Source: Polynucleobacter sp. UK-Kesae-W10
GTDB lineage: Bacteria; Pseudomonadota; Gammaproteobacteria; Burkholderiales; Burkholderiaceae
Direction of reading: 5' to 3'
NCBI RefSeq assembly: GCF_018881575.1
Contig: NZ_JACVQB010000001.1
Span: 1 to 48,969 of the forward strand
Length of the DNA: 48,969 nt
Shown here piece by piece: positions 8,005-15,925 of the stretch; positions within the stretch are counted from its first letter, which is position 1; each line of letters starts with the position of its first letter. Made by a program: the position numbers and the translations under genes. Below the pieces are notes generated by a model, which ran no database searches, was not told the origin of the DNA, and saw only the letters and a program-made list of their open reading frames with translations.

Positions 8005-8325
8005 ATGAGTCGATTTCTTTTGCACTCCCTCAAGTGGATGCTGTTGAGTATCCTTTTCCACGCCCCTGTTTTTGGTGCGCAAATTTTTATCACCAATTAC
8101 CCTTCCGAGGCAAATGCCAAAGTGTTTGTCACCAAATACCCATCTGAAGCCAATTGCATTGTGTATGAGACCCAATACTCCAGCGATAACGACCCAGGCG
8201 TATGGTTTTACACAAAATACAAAGGTGATGCGCGCGCAGTCATTTATTACACCCAATACAAATCAGATGCCGATCTCATTGTGTATTTCACCAAATACAA
8301 GAGTGATGCTCGCTGTCGCTATTAA
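8005..8325 (+). CDS. Exported tandem-repeat protein (DUF6150-like)
   Basis: A 106-residue protein. Residues 1-24 form a signal peptide (LHSLKWMLLSILFHAPVFGA). The whole mature part is about six tandem units of 12-15 residues with the core xVYxTKYKSDA: IFITNYPSEAN, VFVTKYPSEAN, IVYETQYSSDN, WFYTKYKGDA, IYYTQYKSDA, IVYFTKYKSDA. Alternating hydrophobic/aromatic positions suggest a small repetitive beta-sheet. This arrangement resembles the DUF6150 family, which has no known function. The gene sits 17 bases before the MOSC gene on the same strand, so they may be cotranscribed. Confidence 0.75.
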   Translation: MSRFLLHSLKWMLLSILFHAPVFGAQIFITNYPSEANAKVFVTKYPSEANCIVYETQYSSDNDPGVWFYTKYKGDARAVIYYTQYKSDADLIVYFTKYKSDARCRY

Positions 8326-8342
8326 CCAAACTCAAGGTCCCC

Positions 8343-8954
8343 ATGAGGCTACTCTCTATTTGCAGCGGTAAAGTTGCACCCCTATTTGGCAATCATCATC
8401 CCAACTACAAATCGGTAGCCTCAGCGATACGAAAATCGAGTATTAGCTCCTTACTAGATGCACAGCTTGTTGAAATCAGTGCGCTCGGCATTCAAGGAGA
8501 TGAGCAGGCGGACCTGAGTGTGCATGGTGGAATTGACAAAGCAATCTATGTATATCCAGCGGAGCACTACCCTTTCTGGAATGCGCTACTCACCCGAGAA
8601 ACCAAAAGAGCTGTGGAGTTGCAGCATGGAGCTATTGGCGAAAACTTCACGATCGAAGGCTTATTAGAAGCCGATGTCTTTGTTGGCGATAAGCTATTAA
8701 TTGGTGAGCTCGAGTTTGCTGTTGTCAAACTGCGTGAACCTTGCTTCAAATTCAATGCCGCTCTTGGCTATCAGGGTGCCAGTAAGGCAATGTTGCAATC
8801 TGGGTTTAGCGGATGGTACTTACGGGTTCTCAAAACTGGAGTACTGAGCGCCGGCGCTCAAATTACGCTTATCCCAGGCCCTAGAGAAATCTCCATTGCA
8901 CAGCAAAATCTCAAGCTCTTAAACAATCGCAATCAAAAAGATTTATGGGAATAA
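8343..8954 (+). CDS. MOSC domain-containing protein (YiiM-like)
   Basis: A 203-residue MOSC-domain protein. The domain is related to the C-terminal part of molybdenum cofactor sulfurase and binds a Moco-like ligand or sulfur. Seen are the N-terminal part with GIQGDEQADLSVHGGIDKAIYVYP, GAIGENFTIEGL, VGDKLLIGE, and the conserved Cys in REPCFKF (about residue 136). The MOSC domain spans about residues 35-170. YiiM-like proteins reduce N-hydroxylated compounds, but the substrate here is unknown. It converges with the MFS gene across a shared hairpin terminator. Confidence 0.88.
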   Translation: MRLLSICSGKVAPLFGNHHPNYKSVASAIRKSSISSLLDAQLVEISALGIQGDEQADLSVHGGIDKAIYVYPAEHYPFWNALLTRETKRAVELQHGAIGENFTIEGLLEADVFVGDKLLIGELEFAVVKLREPCFKFNAALGYQGASKAMLQSGFSGWYLRVLKTGVLSAGAQITLIPGPREISIAQQNLKLLNNRNQKDLWE

Positions 8955-8982
8955 AAAAACCCGACCATTTCTGATCGGGTTT
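8952..8982 (-). terminator. Terminator between MOSC and MHS transporter genes (bidirectional hairpin)
   Basis: AACCCGA (8958-8964) pairs with TCGGGTT (8975-8981). On the minus strand the stem runs into TTTTTTT, and on the plus strand only into TTTCTG. It therefore mainly ends the transporter transcript but can serve both genes. Confidence 0.75.
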
Positions 8983-9007
8983 CTGATTTGCTGCAGACTA
9001 AAAATAC

Positions 9008-10678
9008 TTAGTCGCGGGCATAGATATCTACGTCTTTGGTTTCACGTACAAACAATGTACCGATTACCAATGTCATTGCAGCAATGATGATTGGATACCA
9101 GAGGCCATAGTAAATATTGCCGTTTTGCGCAACCAAGGCAAAGGAGATTGTTGGCAATAAACCGCCGAACCAACCGTTACCGATATGGTATGGCAAGGAC
9201 ATCGATGTGTAACGAATGCGGGTTGGGAACATCTCAACCAACATCGCTGCAATCGGACCATAAACCATGGTGACTAAAAGTACGAGGTAAACCAAGAGGA
9301 GCAATACAGCGACATAGTTAATCTGTGCTGGATCTGCTTTAACTGGGTAACCTTCTTTAGTCAGAGCTTCACGAATGGCTTTCTTGAACTCAGCATCCTT
9401 CGCTTTTGCTTCTGCTGGGTCTAAGCCCTTAGAAGAGTAGCCTTGGATTTCGATATCGCCAATTTTCACAACCGCTGTAGAACCAGCTGGACCAGGAATC
9501 GTGCTATAGCTAGCAGAATTAGAGGCCATCACTTGCTTTGCAATGTCGCAAGAGCTAGTGAACTTGGCTGTACCAGTTGGGTTGAACTGGAATGTACATT
9601 CATTCACATCAGCAGTAATAGTCGCTGGCGCAGTAGCCATCGCTTTTTCCAACGCTGGGTTAGCGAAGTGGGTCAAAGCGTTGAACACGGATACGGGAGT
9701 GTTCGGGATGTAAGTAATTACAGCCAATAACAAGCCGCCCATGATGATGACCTTACGGCCAATCTTATCTGACAAGCTACCAAATACTACGAAGAATGGT
9801 GTACCGATTACCAATGAAGCGGCAATCAATAAGTTTGCTGTCTTCGCATCTACCTTCAACACCTGGGTGAGGTAGAACAAAGCATAGAACTGACCTGTGT
9901 ACCAAACCACCGCTTGACCCGCAACCAGACCAAACAATGCCAAGATCACAATCTTCAAGTTCTTCCATTGACCGAAAGACTCAGACAAAGGTGCTTTTGA
10001 CAACTTGCCTTCTTCTTTCATCTTCTTAAAAGCAGGTGATTCATTCATGGATAAACGAATCCAAACAGAAATCGCCAACAATGCAATAGAAACGATGAAA
10101 GGAACGCGCCAACCCCAAACATCAAAGTCTGGGCCAGTGAATTCACGTGTGAACAAAATCACGAGCAAGGAGAGGAACAAGCCTAATGTTGCAGTAGTTT
10201 GAATCCAAGCTGTGTATGCACCACGACGACCATGCGGAGCGTGTTCTGCAACATAGGTAGCAGCACCACCGTACTCACCGCCCAAAGCCAAACCTTGCAG
10301 CATACGCAATGCGATCAAGATTACTGGAGCGGCAACGCCGATCGTTGCATAGTTAGGCAAAATACCCACGATGAAGGTTGCGCCACCCATTAGGAGGATG
10401 GTGACCAAGAAGGTATATTTTCGACCAATCAAGTCACCAAGGCGACCAAACACCAACGCGCCGAATGGACGCACGATGAAACCGGCAGCAAACGCTAACA
10501 GAGCAAAAATGAAGGCAGAGCCTGCATCTAGACCTGAGAAGAATTGCTTAGCAATAATTGCGGCAAGTGAACCGTAAAGATAAAAGTCGTACCACTCAAA
10601 AACCGTTCCCAAAGAGGAAGCAAAAATCACTTTGCGTTCTTCGGCGGTCATTGGGGCTGCTTTAGTTGATGTTGACAT
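9008..10678 (-). CDS. MFS transporter, metabolite:H+ symporter (MHS) family, with periplasmic insert
   Basis: A 556-residue inner-membrane transporter. The N-terminal half begins with SSLGTVFEWYDFYLYG, typical of the MHS group (ShiA, ProP, KgtP, citrate carriers). It carries the MFS loop motif GRLGDLIGRK (residues 78-87), with a second copy SLSDKIGRK at about 301-309. MHS members import small carboxylates or compatible solutes with protons. It is much longer than the usual 430-450 residues, because a polar region of about 125 residues (326-452, with Cys361 and Cys377) sits between membrane segments of the C-terminal half. The substrate cannot be assigned. The 225-base upstream region holds two GGG-N4/5-CCC elements. 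Confidence 0.88.
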   Translation of the reverse strand: MSTSTKAAPMTAEERKVIFASSLGTVFEWYDFYLYGSLAAIIAKQFFSGLDAGSAFIFALLAFAAGFIVRPFGALVFGRLGDLIGRKYTFLVTILLMGGATFIVGILPNYATIGVAAPVILIALRMLQGLALGGEYGGAATYVAEHAPHGRRGAYTAWIQTTATLGLFLSLLVILFTREFTGPDFDVWGWRVPFIVSIALLAISVWIRLSMNESPAFKKMKEEGKLSKAPLSESFGQWKNLKIVILALFGLVAGQAVVWYTGQFYALFYLTQVLKVDAKTANLLIAASLVIGTPFFVVFGSLSDKIGRKVIIMGGLLLAVITYIPNTPVSVFNALTHFANPALEKAMATAPATITADVNECTFQFNPTGTAKFTSSCDIAKQVMASNSASYSTIPGPAGSTAVVKIGDIEIQGYSSKGLDPAEAKAKDAEFKKAIREALTKEGYPVKADPAQINYVAVLLLLVYLVLLVTMVYGPIAAMLVEMFPTRIRYTSMSLPYHIGNGWFGGLLPTISFALVAQNGNIYYGLWYPIIIAAMTLVIGTLFVRETKDVDIYARD

Positions 10679-10761
10679 CAGTAGCTCCTAACTATTTTTA
10701 TTGAAATAAATTACAACGAGCTGATTATGCTGCGAAAGATTTCAAAGAAATCCACTACTTA

Positions 10762-10797
10762 GGGTAATTCCCCATCAAATAGAGTGAGGGTTTTCCC
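10762..10797. promoter_or_regulatory. Paired GGG-N-CCC elements upstream of the MHS transporter
   Basis: GGGTAATTCCC at 10762-10772 and GGGTTTTCCC at 10788-10797 are two short interrupted palindromes 26 bases apart (start to start), 85-120 bases ahead of the transporter start codon. They may be half-sites for a regulator. The remaining sequence in 10679-10903 is AT-rich and holds nothing else I can name. Confidence 0.35.
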
Positions 10798-10903
10798 ACA
10801 AAAAATATGAGTGCGCTGCAATTACGCAACAAGAACTAGCTCTAGGTCTAATAAAAAACAAAATAACCATGAAACTAGAATGGGAAATTAGTAGGCTAAT
10901 TGT

Positions 10904-11533
10904 TTAGCGAGTTTTGGTAATCAATATTTTGGGTACACGTAGGTCCCAGTAAATTGCAGCCGCACGCAAACCAAAAATGCCCAACATGCAAAGTGCCGAG
11001 CCCTCGAGAGCGTATTGCGGCAAGAAATTTAAAATCAACACGTAAGCACAGCAGCCCAAGGTAACCGGAATGGCATACAACTCATGCGACATGATGAGTG
11101 TTTTTCTGCCAGCCAAAATATCCCGAATCAAGCCGCCGCCAATTGCGGTAATGACGCCCAAAATGACTGGCGCCACTGGCAAACCAAAATCCATGCTCCA
11201 AGCTTTATCAGCACCCTGAATCCCAAAAAGGGCCGCACCAAAGCCATCAATGTAGAGCATCCAGCGATAGATCTGCGGCTGTGTAAAAAATGATTCCGCA
11301 ACAAATGTCAGAATGCTTGCCCCCAATGCAAGCCAAACATATATTTGATTCTCAGACCAAAATACCGGCGCCTCCAAAATAATGTCGCGAATGGTTCCAC
11401 CCCCAATCGCAGTAATTAAGCCAAGTACGAGAACGCCAAAAATATCTACGCCACGATCAGCAATAGCCAATACTCCAGTGACAGCAAATGCCATCGTTGC
11501 AATAACGCCAATCCAAAATTGAGTTTGTTCCAT
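10904..11533 (-). CDS. TRIC/UPF0126-family membrane channel (YicG-like)
   Basis: A 209-residue membrane protein with seven predicted membrane helices and an internal duplication. Each half carries the family motif, GLITAIGGGTIRDIIL in the first and GVITAIGGGLIRDILAG in the second. Prokaryotic members form trimeric monovalent-cation channels. In-frame codons extend to an ATG at 11587, but the segment MITRSSRLRKLKCFRLLT looks non-conserved. The ATG at 11533 (MEQTQFWIGVIATMAFAVTG) matches where the family begins, so I use that start. The gene is divergent from the GST gene at 11623. Confidence 0.88.
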   Translation of the reverse strand: MEQTQFWIGVIATMAFAVTGVLAIADRGVDIFGVLVLGLITAIGGGTIRDIILEAPVFWSENQIYVWLALGASILTFVAESFFTQPQIYRWMLYIDGFGAALFGIQGADKAWSMDFGLPVAPVILGVITAIGGGLIRDILAGRKTLIMSHELYAIPVTLGCCAYVLILNFLPQYALEGSALCMLGIFGLRAAAIYWDLRVPKILITKTR

Positions 11534-11622
11534 AGTTAGCAGTCTAAAACACTTTAATTTTCGTAGGCGTGATGATCTTGTGATCAATATACTAAGAGCA
11601 ATCTATTTATTGAAATCCGCAC

Positions 11623-12315
11623 ATGACTTCACAGCCTAAACCCCAGCTCTATAGTTTCTGGCGCAGCTCTGCAGCCTTTCGCGTCAGAATTGCTCTCAAT
11701 CTCAAGGGCATGGACTATGAAGTGCTTCCAGTACATTTAAATAAAAATGGTGGCGATCAACACTCTGAGTCATATGGCAGTAAAAATCCTAATCGCTTGG
11801 TGCCTTTATTGGATGATGGCAAAAACCACCTGCATCAATCTCTTGCCATCATTGAATACCTTGAGGAGTTACAAGCAACACCACCTCTACTCCCTAAATC
11901 TTTAATCGATCGGGCTTGGGTACGTTCTCTCGCTTTTGATATCGCCAGCGATATTCACCCTATTGATAATTTGCGTGTCTTACGTTACCTCGTCAAACAA
12001 TTGGGCGTAAGCGCCCAAGCGAAAGATACCTGGTATCAACACTGGATTACCGTTGGGCTTGCTAGTCTTGAAAAACGCTTGAGCACGGATAAGCGGGTTG
12101 GGCGTTTTGTGTATGGTGATGAGCCAGGTCTTGCAGATATCTGCTTAGTGCCCCAGTTGTTTAATGCATTGAGCGCCAAAATCGATGTCAGCACATACCC
12201 TACGCTCATTCGCATCTTGAACGAATGCATGAAATTACCAGCTTTTATTGATGCCTCTTGGGAAAAGCAAATCGACGCCGAGGGATCAAACCCCGTTATT
12301 CCACCACAGGAATAA
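11623..12315 (+). CDS. maiA: Maleylacetoacetate isomerase / zeta-class glutathione S-transferase
   Basis: A 230-residue GST-fold protein. The N-terminal thioredoxin-like domain starts LYSFWRSSAAFRVRIALNLKG, the zeta-class variant of the SSCSxRVRIAL glutathione site, here with Ala in place of Cys. The substrate cleft has KNPNRLVPLLDDG and QSLAIIEYLEE. The all-helical C-terminal domain has FVYGDEPGLADICLVPQLFNA. Zeta enzymes isomerise maleylacetoacetate to fumarylacetoacetate in tyrosine or gentisate breakdown. No other genes of that pathway are nearby, so the physiological role is open. Its last 30 bases overlap the convergent AEC gene. Confidence 0.85.
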   Translation: MTSQPKPQLYSFWRSSAAFRVRIALNLKGMDYEVLPVHLNKNGGDQHSESYGSKNPNRLVPLLDDGKNHLHQSLAIIEYLEELQATPPLLPKSLIDRAWVRSLAFDIASDIHPIDNLRVLRYLVKQLGVSAQAKDTWYQHWITVGLASLEKRLSTDKRVGRFVYGDEPGLADICLVPQLFNALSAKIDVSTYPTLIRILNECMKLPAFIDASWEKQIDAEGSNPVIPPQE

Positions 12316-13215
12316 AGACAGAGTTAGCAAAGAACAAACGGTAGTAATCAATACCACGCGTGAAATGATGCTGCCATCCGCTTTGTAATATTGCGCCAAC
12401 ATAAAAGGGCCTGTACCCGTTGGCAGCGCACTCAGAATCACAATCGCATGCGTCCACAGTTTAGGCAATTCCAAAATCGGATCCGCAATCAGCCATGCGA
12501 TCGCTGGTTGAATAACGAGTTTTGCAAAACCAATTCCCCACGCTTGACTAGGGGCAGTGTCCCGTTTTTGCATCAGGAATAATCCAATCGATACCAATGC
12601 ACAAGGGATAGCGGCTGCAGCTAAAAATTGAATGACTTGTGCCAGAGGTCCATAGATCTGATAGCCAGTTACAGACCATAGCAAGCCTAGCGTGGGTGCA
12701 ATCAATAGCGGGTTACTACACAAGGACCTGATCACACTCCAAACTATTTGATGTGTTTTCTGATGTGAGGCCGCACCAATTTCTATAAAAATCGTTGCAA
12801 TCGCAAACATGCCAATCACAATAAAGGTAGAAATAATGGCTGGCGCCAACCCCTCCGGTCCAAGTGCAAGTACGCAAAGGGGGATACCCATATATCCGGT
12901 ATTCGAATAGGAGGCACTCAGGCCATTAAAGCTAGCAGCCGCTAAGTCTTGATCACGCCACCAACTCAAACCCAGAACCAATGCAAAGACAATGATGCAA
13001 CTTAAAAAGAAGGCGGCAATAAAACCGGGTTGCCAGAGTGTTTGCCAACCCGCATTCGCAGCAAAATTAAAAAGCTGGGCGGGCAGAGCCAACCAGACTA
13101 CAAATCGATTAATTTCTACTGAAGCGCTTTCGCCCAATTTACCGGCGCGCCCACAGACATACCCAATCAGGATGAGAGCAAATACAGGCAGTACTACATT
13201 AAATACGTAGAGCAA
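12286..13215 (-). CDS. AEC-family (auxin efflux carrier-like) permease
   Basis: A 309-residue membrane protein with about ten hydrophobic helices arranged as two halves of five, as in the AEC/BART superfamily. It starts MLYVFNVVLPVFALILIGYVCGRAG, and the family's NRFVVWLALPAQLFNFAA and YSNTGYMGIPL motifs follow. The second half has AIPCALVSIGLFLM and ILSALPTGTGPFMLAQYY. Bacterial members export or import small organic acids such as malonate or malate, and the substrate is unknown here. It overlaps maiA by 30 bases at the 3' end and lies 20 bases downstream of the gamma-carbonic anhydrase gene, probably in the same transcript. Confidence 0.88.
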   Translation of the reverse strand: MLYVFNVVLPVFALILIGYVCGRAGKLGESASVEINRFVVWLALPAQLFNFAANAGWQTLWQPGFIAAFFLSCIIVFALVLGLSWWRDQDLAAASFNGLSASYSNTGYMGIPLCVLALGPEGLAPAIISTFIVIGMFAIATIFIEIGAASHQKTHQIVWSVIRSLCSNPLLIAPTLGLLWSVTGYQIYGPLAQVIQFLAAAAIPCALVSIGLFLMQKRDTAPSQAWGIGFAKLVIQPAIAWLIADPILELPKLWTHAIVILSALPTGTGPFMLAQYYKADGSIISRVVLITTVCSLLTLSLFLWWNNGV

Positions 13216-13235
13216 GTGATTTTTATTTAAGTGAA

Positions 13236-13760
13236 TTAAGTGATCTTTTTAAGCGTCTTGATGTAGCGCTGCGCATTATTGACATAGCGCCCTGCAATCT
13301 CACCAATCCCAGCAATTTGCTCTGGACTCAGTGTTTTTACTGCTTTAGCAGGAGAGCCAATAATCATAGAGCCGTCAGGAAACTCTTTGCCTTCGGTCAC
13401 CAATGCACCAGCACCAACCAAGCAATGCTTTCCAATTTTGGCGCCATTTAATACTACCGCTCCAATACCAATCAAGCTGCCATCACCGATATGACATCCA
13501 TGCAGCATCACTTGATGACCCACAGTCACATTTTTACCAATGATGAGTTCGTAACCTGGATCAGTATGCAAAACAGAGGCGTCTTGCACATTACTACCTT
13601 CGCCAATCTGAATGAGATCGTTATCGCCACGGATAACCACCTTTGGCCAAATATTGGCATTTTTGTGTAGCGCGACTTTGCCGATGACTTCGGCACTCTC
13701 AGCAACCCAAGCGCCCTCAGCCAATTGCGGGGCAATTCCGTCTAGTTCAAATATAGCCAT
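13236..13760 (-). CDS. Gamma carbonic anhydrase family protein (YrdA-like)
   Basis: A 174-residue left-handed beta-helix protein built of hexapeptide repeats ([51 protein letters not shown]). Three histidines at the expected spacing, in VLHTD and [12 protein letters not shown], fit the metal-binding triad shared between subunits of the trimer. Members are either carbonic anhydrases or related acyltransferase-fold proteins of uncertain activity. The C-terminal helix [18 protein letters not shown] packs on the helix outside. It lies upstream of the AEC permease. Confidence 0.92.
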   Translation of the reverse strand: MAIFELDGIAPQLAEGAWVAESAEVIGKVALHKNANIWPKVVIRGDNDLIQIGEGSNVQDASVLHTDPGYELIIGKNVTVGHQVMLHGCHIGDGSLIGIGAVVLNGAKIGKHCLVGAGALVTEGKEFPDGSMIIGSPAKAVKTLSPEQIAGIGEIAGRYVNNAQRYIKTLKKIT

Positions 13761-13814
13761 GACTCATTATAGGTAGGAATCATGGCTATAGGTCAGCTGC
13801 CGTTTTTGATGCGC

Positions 13815-15017
13815 TTACCAGTTCGGTTCGCGATCCGGAGTTGAAGAAATGCGATGCACGCTCAAGTCAGCACCTTCGTATTCTTCCTCTTGAGACATGC
13901 GGATACCTAAGACTGTTTTTAGAGTGCCATAGACCACAAAGCCGCCCACGAGCGCGATACCAACACCTAGAGCACTGCCAATCAATTGACCGGTAAATGT
14001 CACGCCACCAATGCCGCCAAATAATTTAGTACCAAAAATACCGGCTGCTAATCCACCCCATAAACCGCAGAGTCCATGCAAAGGCCACACACCTAACACG
14101 TCATCAATCTTCCAACGGTTTTGCACTAAGGTAAACATATATACAAACAGAGCGCCAGCAACTAAGCCCACAAATAACGCTCCCATCGGGTGCATCAAAT
14201 CCGATCCGGCGCATACCGCAACCAGGCCTGCAAGGGGGCCGTTGTAGGTAAAGCCAGGATCATTGCGACCAATGACCCAAGCTGCCAATGTGCCTCCGAC
14301 CATCGCCATCAGGGAATTTAATGCGACCAAACCGCTAATCTTGTCGATAGTCTGTGCGCTCATGACGTTAAATCCAAACCAACCAACCGCGAGAATCCAC
14401 GCGCCCAAAGCCAAGAAAGGAATGCTTGATGGCGGGTGTGCGGAAATTTGCCCTTCTTTGGTGTAACGCCCACGACGCGCCCCCAAGAGAATGACTGCCG
14501 GCAAAGCAATCCACCCGCCCACGGCATGCACTACAACTGAGCCAGCGAAGTCATGGAACTCCTCGCCAGTCAATCCTTTAATCCATGCCTGAATTCCATA
14601 ATGCTGATTCCATGCAATGCCCTCAAAAAAGGGATACACAAAACCTACCAATACAAAGGTAGCAATGAGTTGAGGATTAAATTTGGCACGCTCAGCAATA
14701 CCGCCCGAAATAATCGCTGGAATAGCTGCGGCAAAAGTGAGCAGGAAAAAGAACTTCACCAACTCATAGCCATTTTTTTCAGCGAGCAATTCAGCGCCGG
14801 AGAAAAAGTTCACGCCATACGCAATGCTGTATCCAATAAAGAAATACGCGATGGTTGACACTGCAAAGTCCACCAGGATTTTTACCAAGGCATTGACTTG
14901 GTTTTTCTTGCGAACGGTACCCAGCTCTAAGAATGCAAAACCTGCGTGCATCGCCAAGACCATGATGGCACCAAGCAAAATAAATAAAGCATCACTTCCG
15001 GATTTCAAAATTTCCAT
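13815..15017 (-). CDS. amtB: Ammonium transporter Amt
   Basis: A 400-residue ammonium channel with eleven membrane helices. It has FAFLELGTVRKKNQ (helix 1-2), GGIAERAKF, and the two pore histidines in SVVVHAVGGW and GVWPLHGLCGLWGG. It lacks the long leader of E. coli AmtB. In-frame codons reach an ATG at 15047, but the ATG at 15017 (MEILKSGSDALFILLG) has an AAGGGGGAA ribosome binding site at good spacing, so I choose it. No glnK is adjacent, which is unusual because most amt genes pair with a PII gene. A perfect NtrC-like palindrome lies 64 bases upstream, indicating nitrogen control. Confidence 0.95.
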   Translation of the reverse strand: MEILKSGSDALFILLGAIMVLAMHAGFAFLELGTVRKKNQVNALVKILVDFAVSTIAYFFIGYSIAYGVNFFSGAELLAEKNGYELVKFFFLLTFAAAIPAIISGGIAERAKFNPQLIATFVLVGFVYPFFEGIAWNQHYGIQAWIKGLTGEEFHDFAGSVVVHAVGGWIALPAVILLGARRGRYTKEGQISAHPPSSIPFLALGAWILAVGWFGFNVMSAQTIDKISGLVALNSLMAMVGGTLAAWVIGRNDPGFTYNGPLAGLVAVCAGSDLMHPMGALFVGLVAGALFVYMFTLVQNRWKIDDVLGVWPLHGLCGLWGGLAAGIFGTKLFGGIGGVTFTGQLIGSALGVGIALVGGFVVYGTLKTVLGIRMSQEEEYEGADLSVHRISSTPDREPNW

Positions 15018-15073
15018 CTCAAGTTCCCCCTTCTTTTTTTGCATCATTATGGGGAATTAAAAACCTAATTCGG

Positions 15074-15097
15074 TGCACATTGCACTAAATTAGTGCA
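15074..15097. promoter_or_regulatory. NtrC-like palindromic operator between amtB and Rap1a gene
   Basis: TGCACTAAATTAGTGCA (15081-15097) is a perfect 17-base palindrome with the spacing of known NtrC sites (TGCAC-N7-GTGCA). An extra GTGCA half-site at 15074-15078 makes a second overlapping inverted pair with TGCAC at 15081-15085. It lies between the divergent amtB and Rap1a genes. I could not find a convincing sigma-54 -24/-12 element. Confidence 0.55.
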
Positions 15098-15153
15098 TTA
15101 AATGCTTGAATTTATGGTTTATGATGGATTTACATACACTTAAGGGAGAACCC

Positions 15154-15522
15154 ATGAAGAAAGTCCTCGTAGCTTTAGCCACTCTTGCAGCATTCTCAGG
15201 CATTGCTCAAGCCCAACAAAATGCCAGCGTAAAAGTACTCAGCACTCAAGAGCTCGTGAACGCCTGCAAGTTACCAGCAAGCCCAGAATCCCGTAGTTTC
15301 TGCGTTGGTTACTCCACTGCTATTTATGACACTTACCTGGCAACTCGCCATCCTCAACGTGCAAAACCATTTATTTGCGTTAAGCAACCCGCTCCATCAC
15401 GCGATGAAGTAATTGCTGATTTCGTAAAATTTGGACAAGATGTTCCGCAACTTGCCAATCAACCAGCATCTGGTGTTTTCTTAGGCTTTTTGGCTTCACG
15501 CTTCCCTTGCGCCAAGAAGTAA
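15154..15522 (+). CDS. Rap1a/Tai-domain exported protein
   Basis: A 122-residue protein with a clean Sec signal peptide (MKKVLVALATLAAFSGIAQA, residues 1-20). The mature region has the Rap1a/Tai pattern: NACKL, SFCVGYSTAIYDTY, FICVKQ, then VFLGFLASRFPC. That gives four cysteines and fits two disulfides. Named members are periplasmic immunity proteins against type VI peptidoglycan amidases, but many chromosomal homologues have no effector nearby, and none is visible here. The start at 15154 follows TAAGGGAGAA, a strong ribosome binding site. An in-frame ATG at 15106 is rejected because it would mask the signal peptide. Confidence 0.75.
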   Translation: MKKVLVALATLAAFSGIAQAQQNASVKVLSTQELVNACKLPASPESRSFCVGYSTAIYDTYLATRHPQRAKPFICVKQPAPSRDEVIADFVKFGQDVPQLANQPASGVFLGFLASRFPCAKK

Positions 15523-15569
15523 TCCAAACAAGCTAATCAATTACACATTTATTTAAAGGATCTGTTGAT

Positions 15570-15857
15570 ATGAAAAAAATTATCGCGATTACAGCTGCTA
15601 CTCTCGCAATTGCAGGTTGTTCTAATATGAGCAACACTGAGCAACGCACTCTCTCTGGCGCAGGTATTGGCGCTGCTGCTGGTGCAGTTGGCACAGCAAT
15701 TTTCCACGGCAACCCGATTTGGGGTGCGGTTGGTGGCGCAGCAGTTGGCGCAGCATCTGGATATGTTTATGATGCCTACAAAAAAGAACAGGCATCTGAA
15801 TACAACTCTGGTTACAACGCTGGCAAAAATAACAAGCCTGCAAACGCACCGAACTAA
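15570..15857 (+). CDS. Glycine-zipper outer-membrane-type lipoprotein
   Basis: A 95-residue small lipoprotein. The signal sequence ends in the lipobox LAIAGC, with Cys17 as the lipidated residue. It is followed by two Gly/Ala-rich hydrophobic stretches (GAGIGAAAGAVGTAIF and WGAVGGAAVGAASGYVYDAY) with GxxxG spacing, the glycine-zipper 2TM pattern (YMGG/SlyB-like). The tail is polar (NSGYNAGKNNKPANAPN). It probably sits in the envelope as a structural or stress-related protein. It follows the Rap1a gene by 47 bases and ends at a terminator hairpin. Confidence 0.82.
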   Translation: MKKIIAITAATLAIAGCSNMSNTEQRTLSGAGIGAAAGAVGTAIFHGNPIWGAVGGAAVGAASGYVYDAYKKEQASEYNSGYNAGKNNKPANAPN

Positions 15858-15891
15858 TTTAGTACTCTACTCGTAGTACTGCATTACCCAG

Positions 15892-15925
15892 CCCAGCTTG
15901 GATTAATTTACAAGCTGGGTTTTTA
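15892..15925 (+). terminator. Terminator after the glycine-zipper lipoprotein gene
   Basis: CCCAGCTTG (15892-15900) pairs perfectly with CAAGCTGGG (15911-15919) over a 10-base loop, followed by TTTTTAT on the plus strand. The right arm lies inside the last codons of the convergent OsmC gene (stop at 15903-15905), so that coding end doubles as the terminator. Confidence 0.8.
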
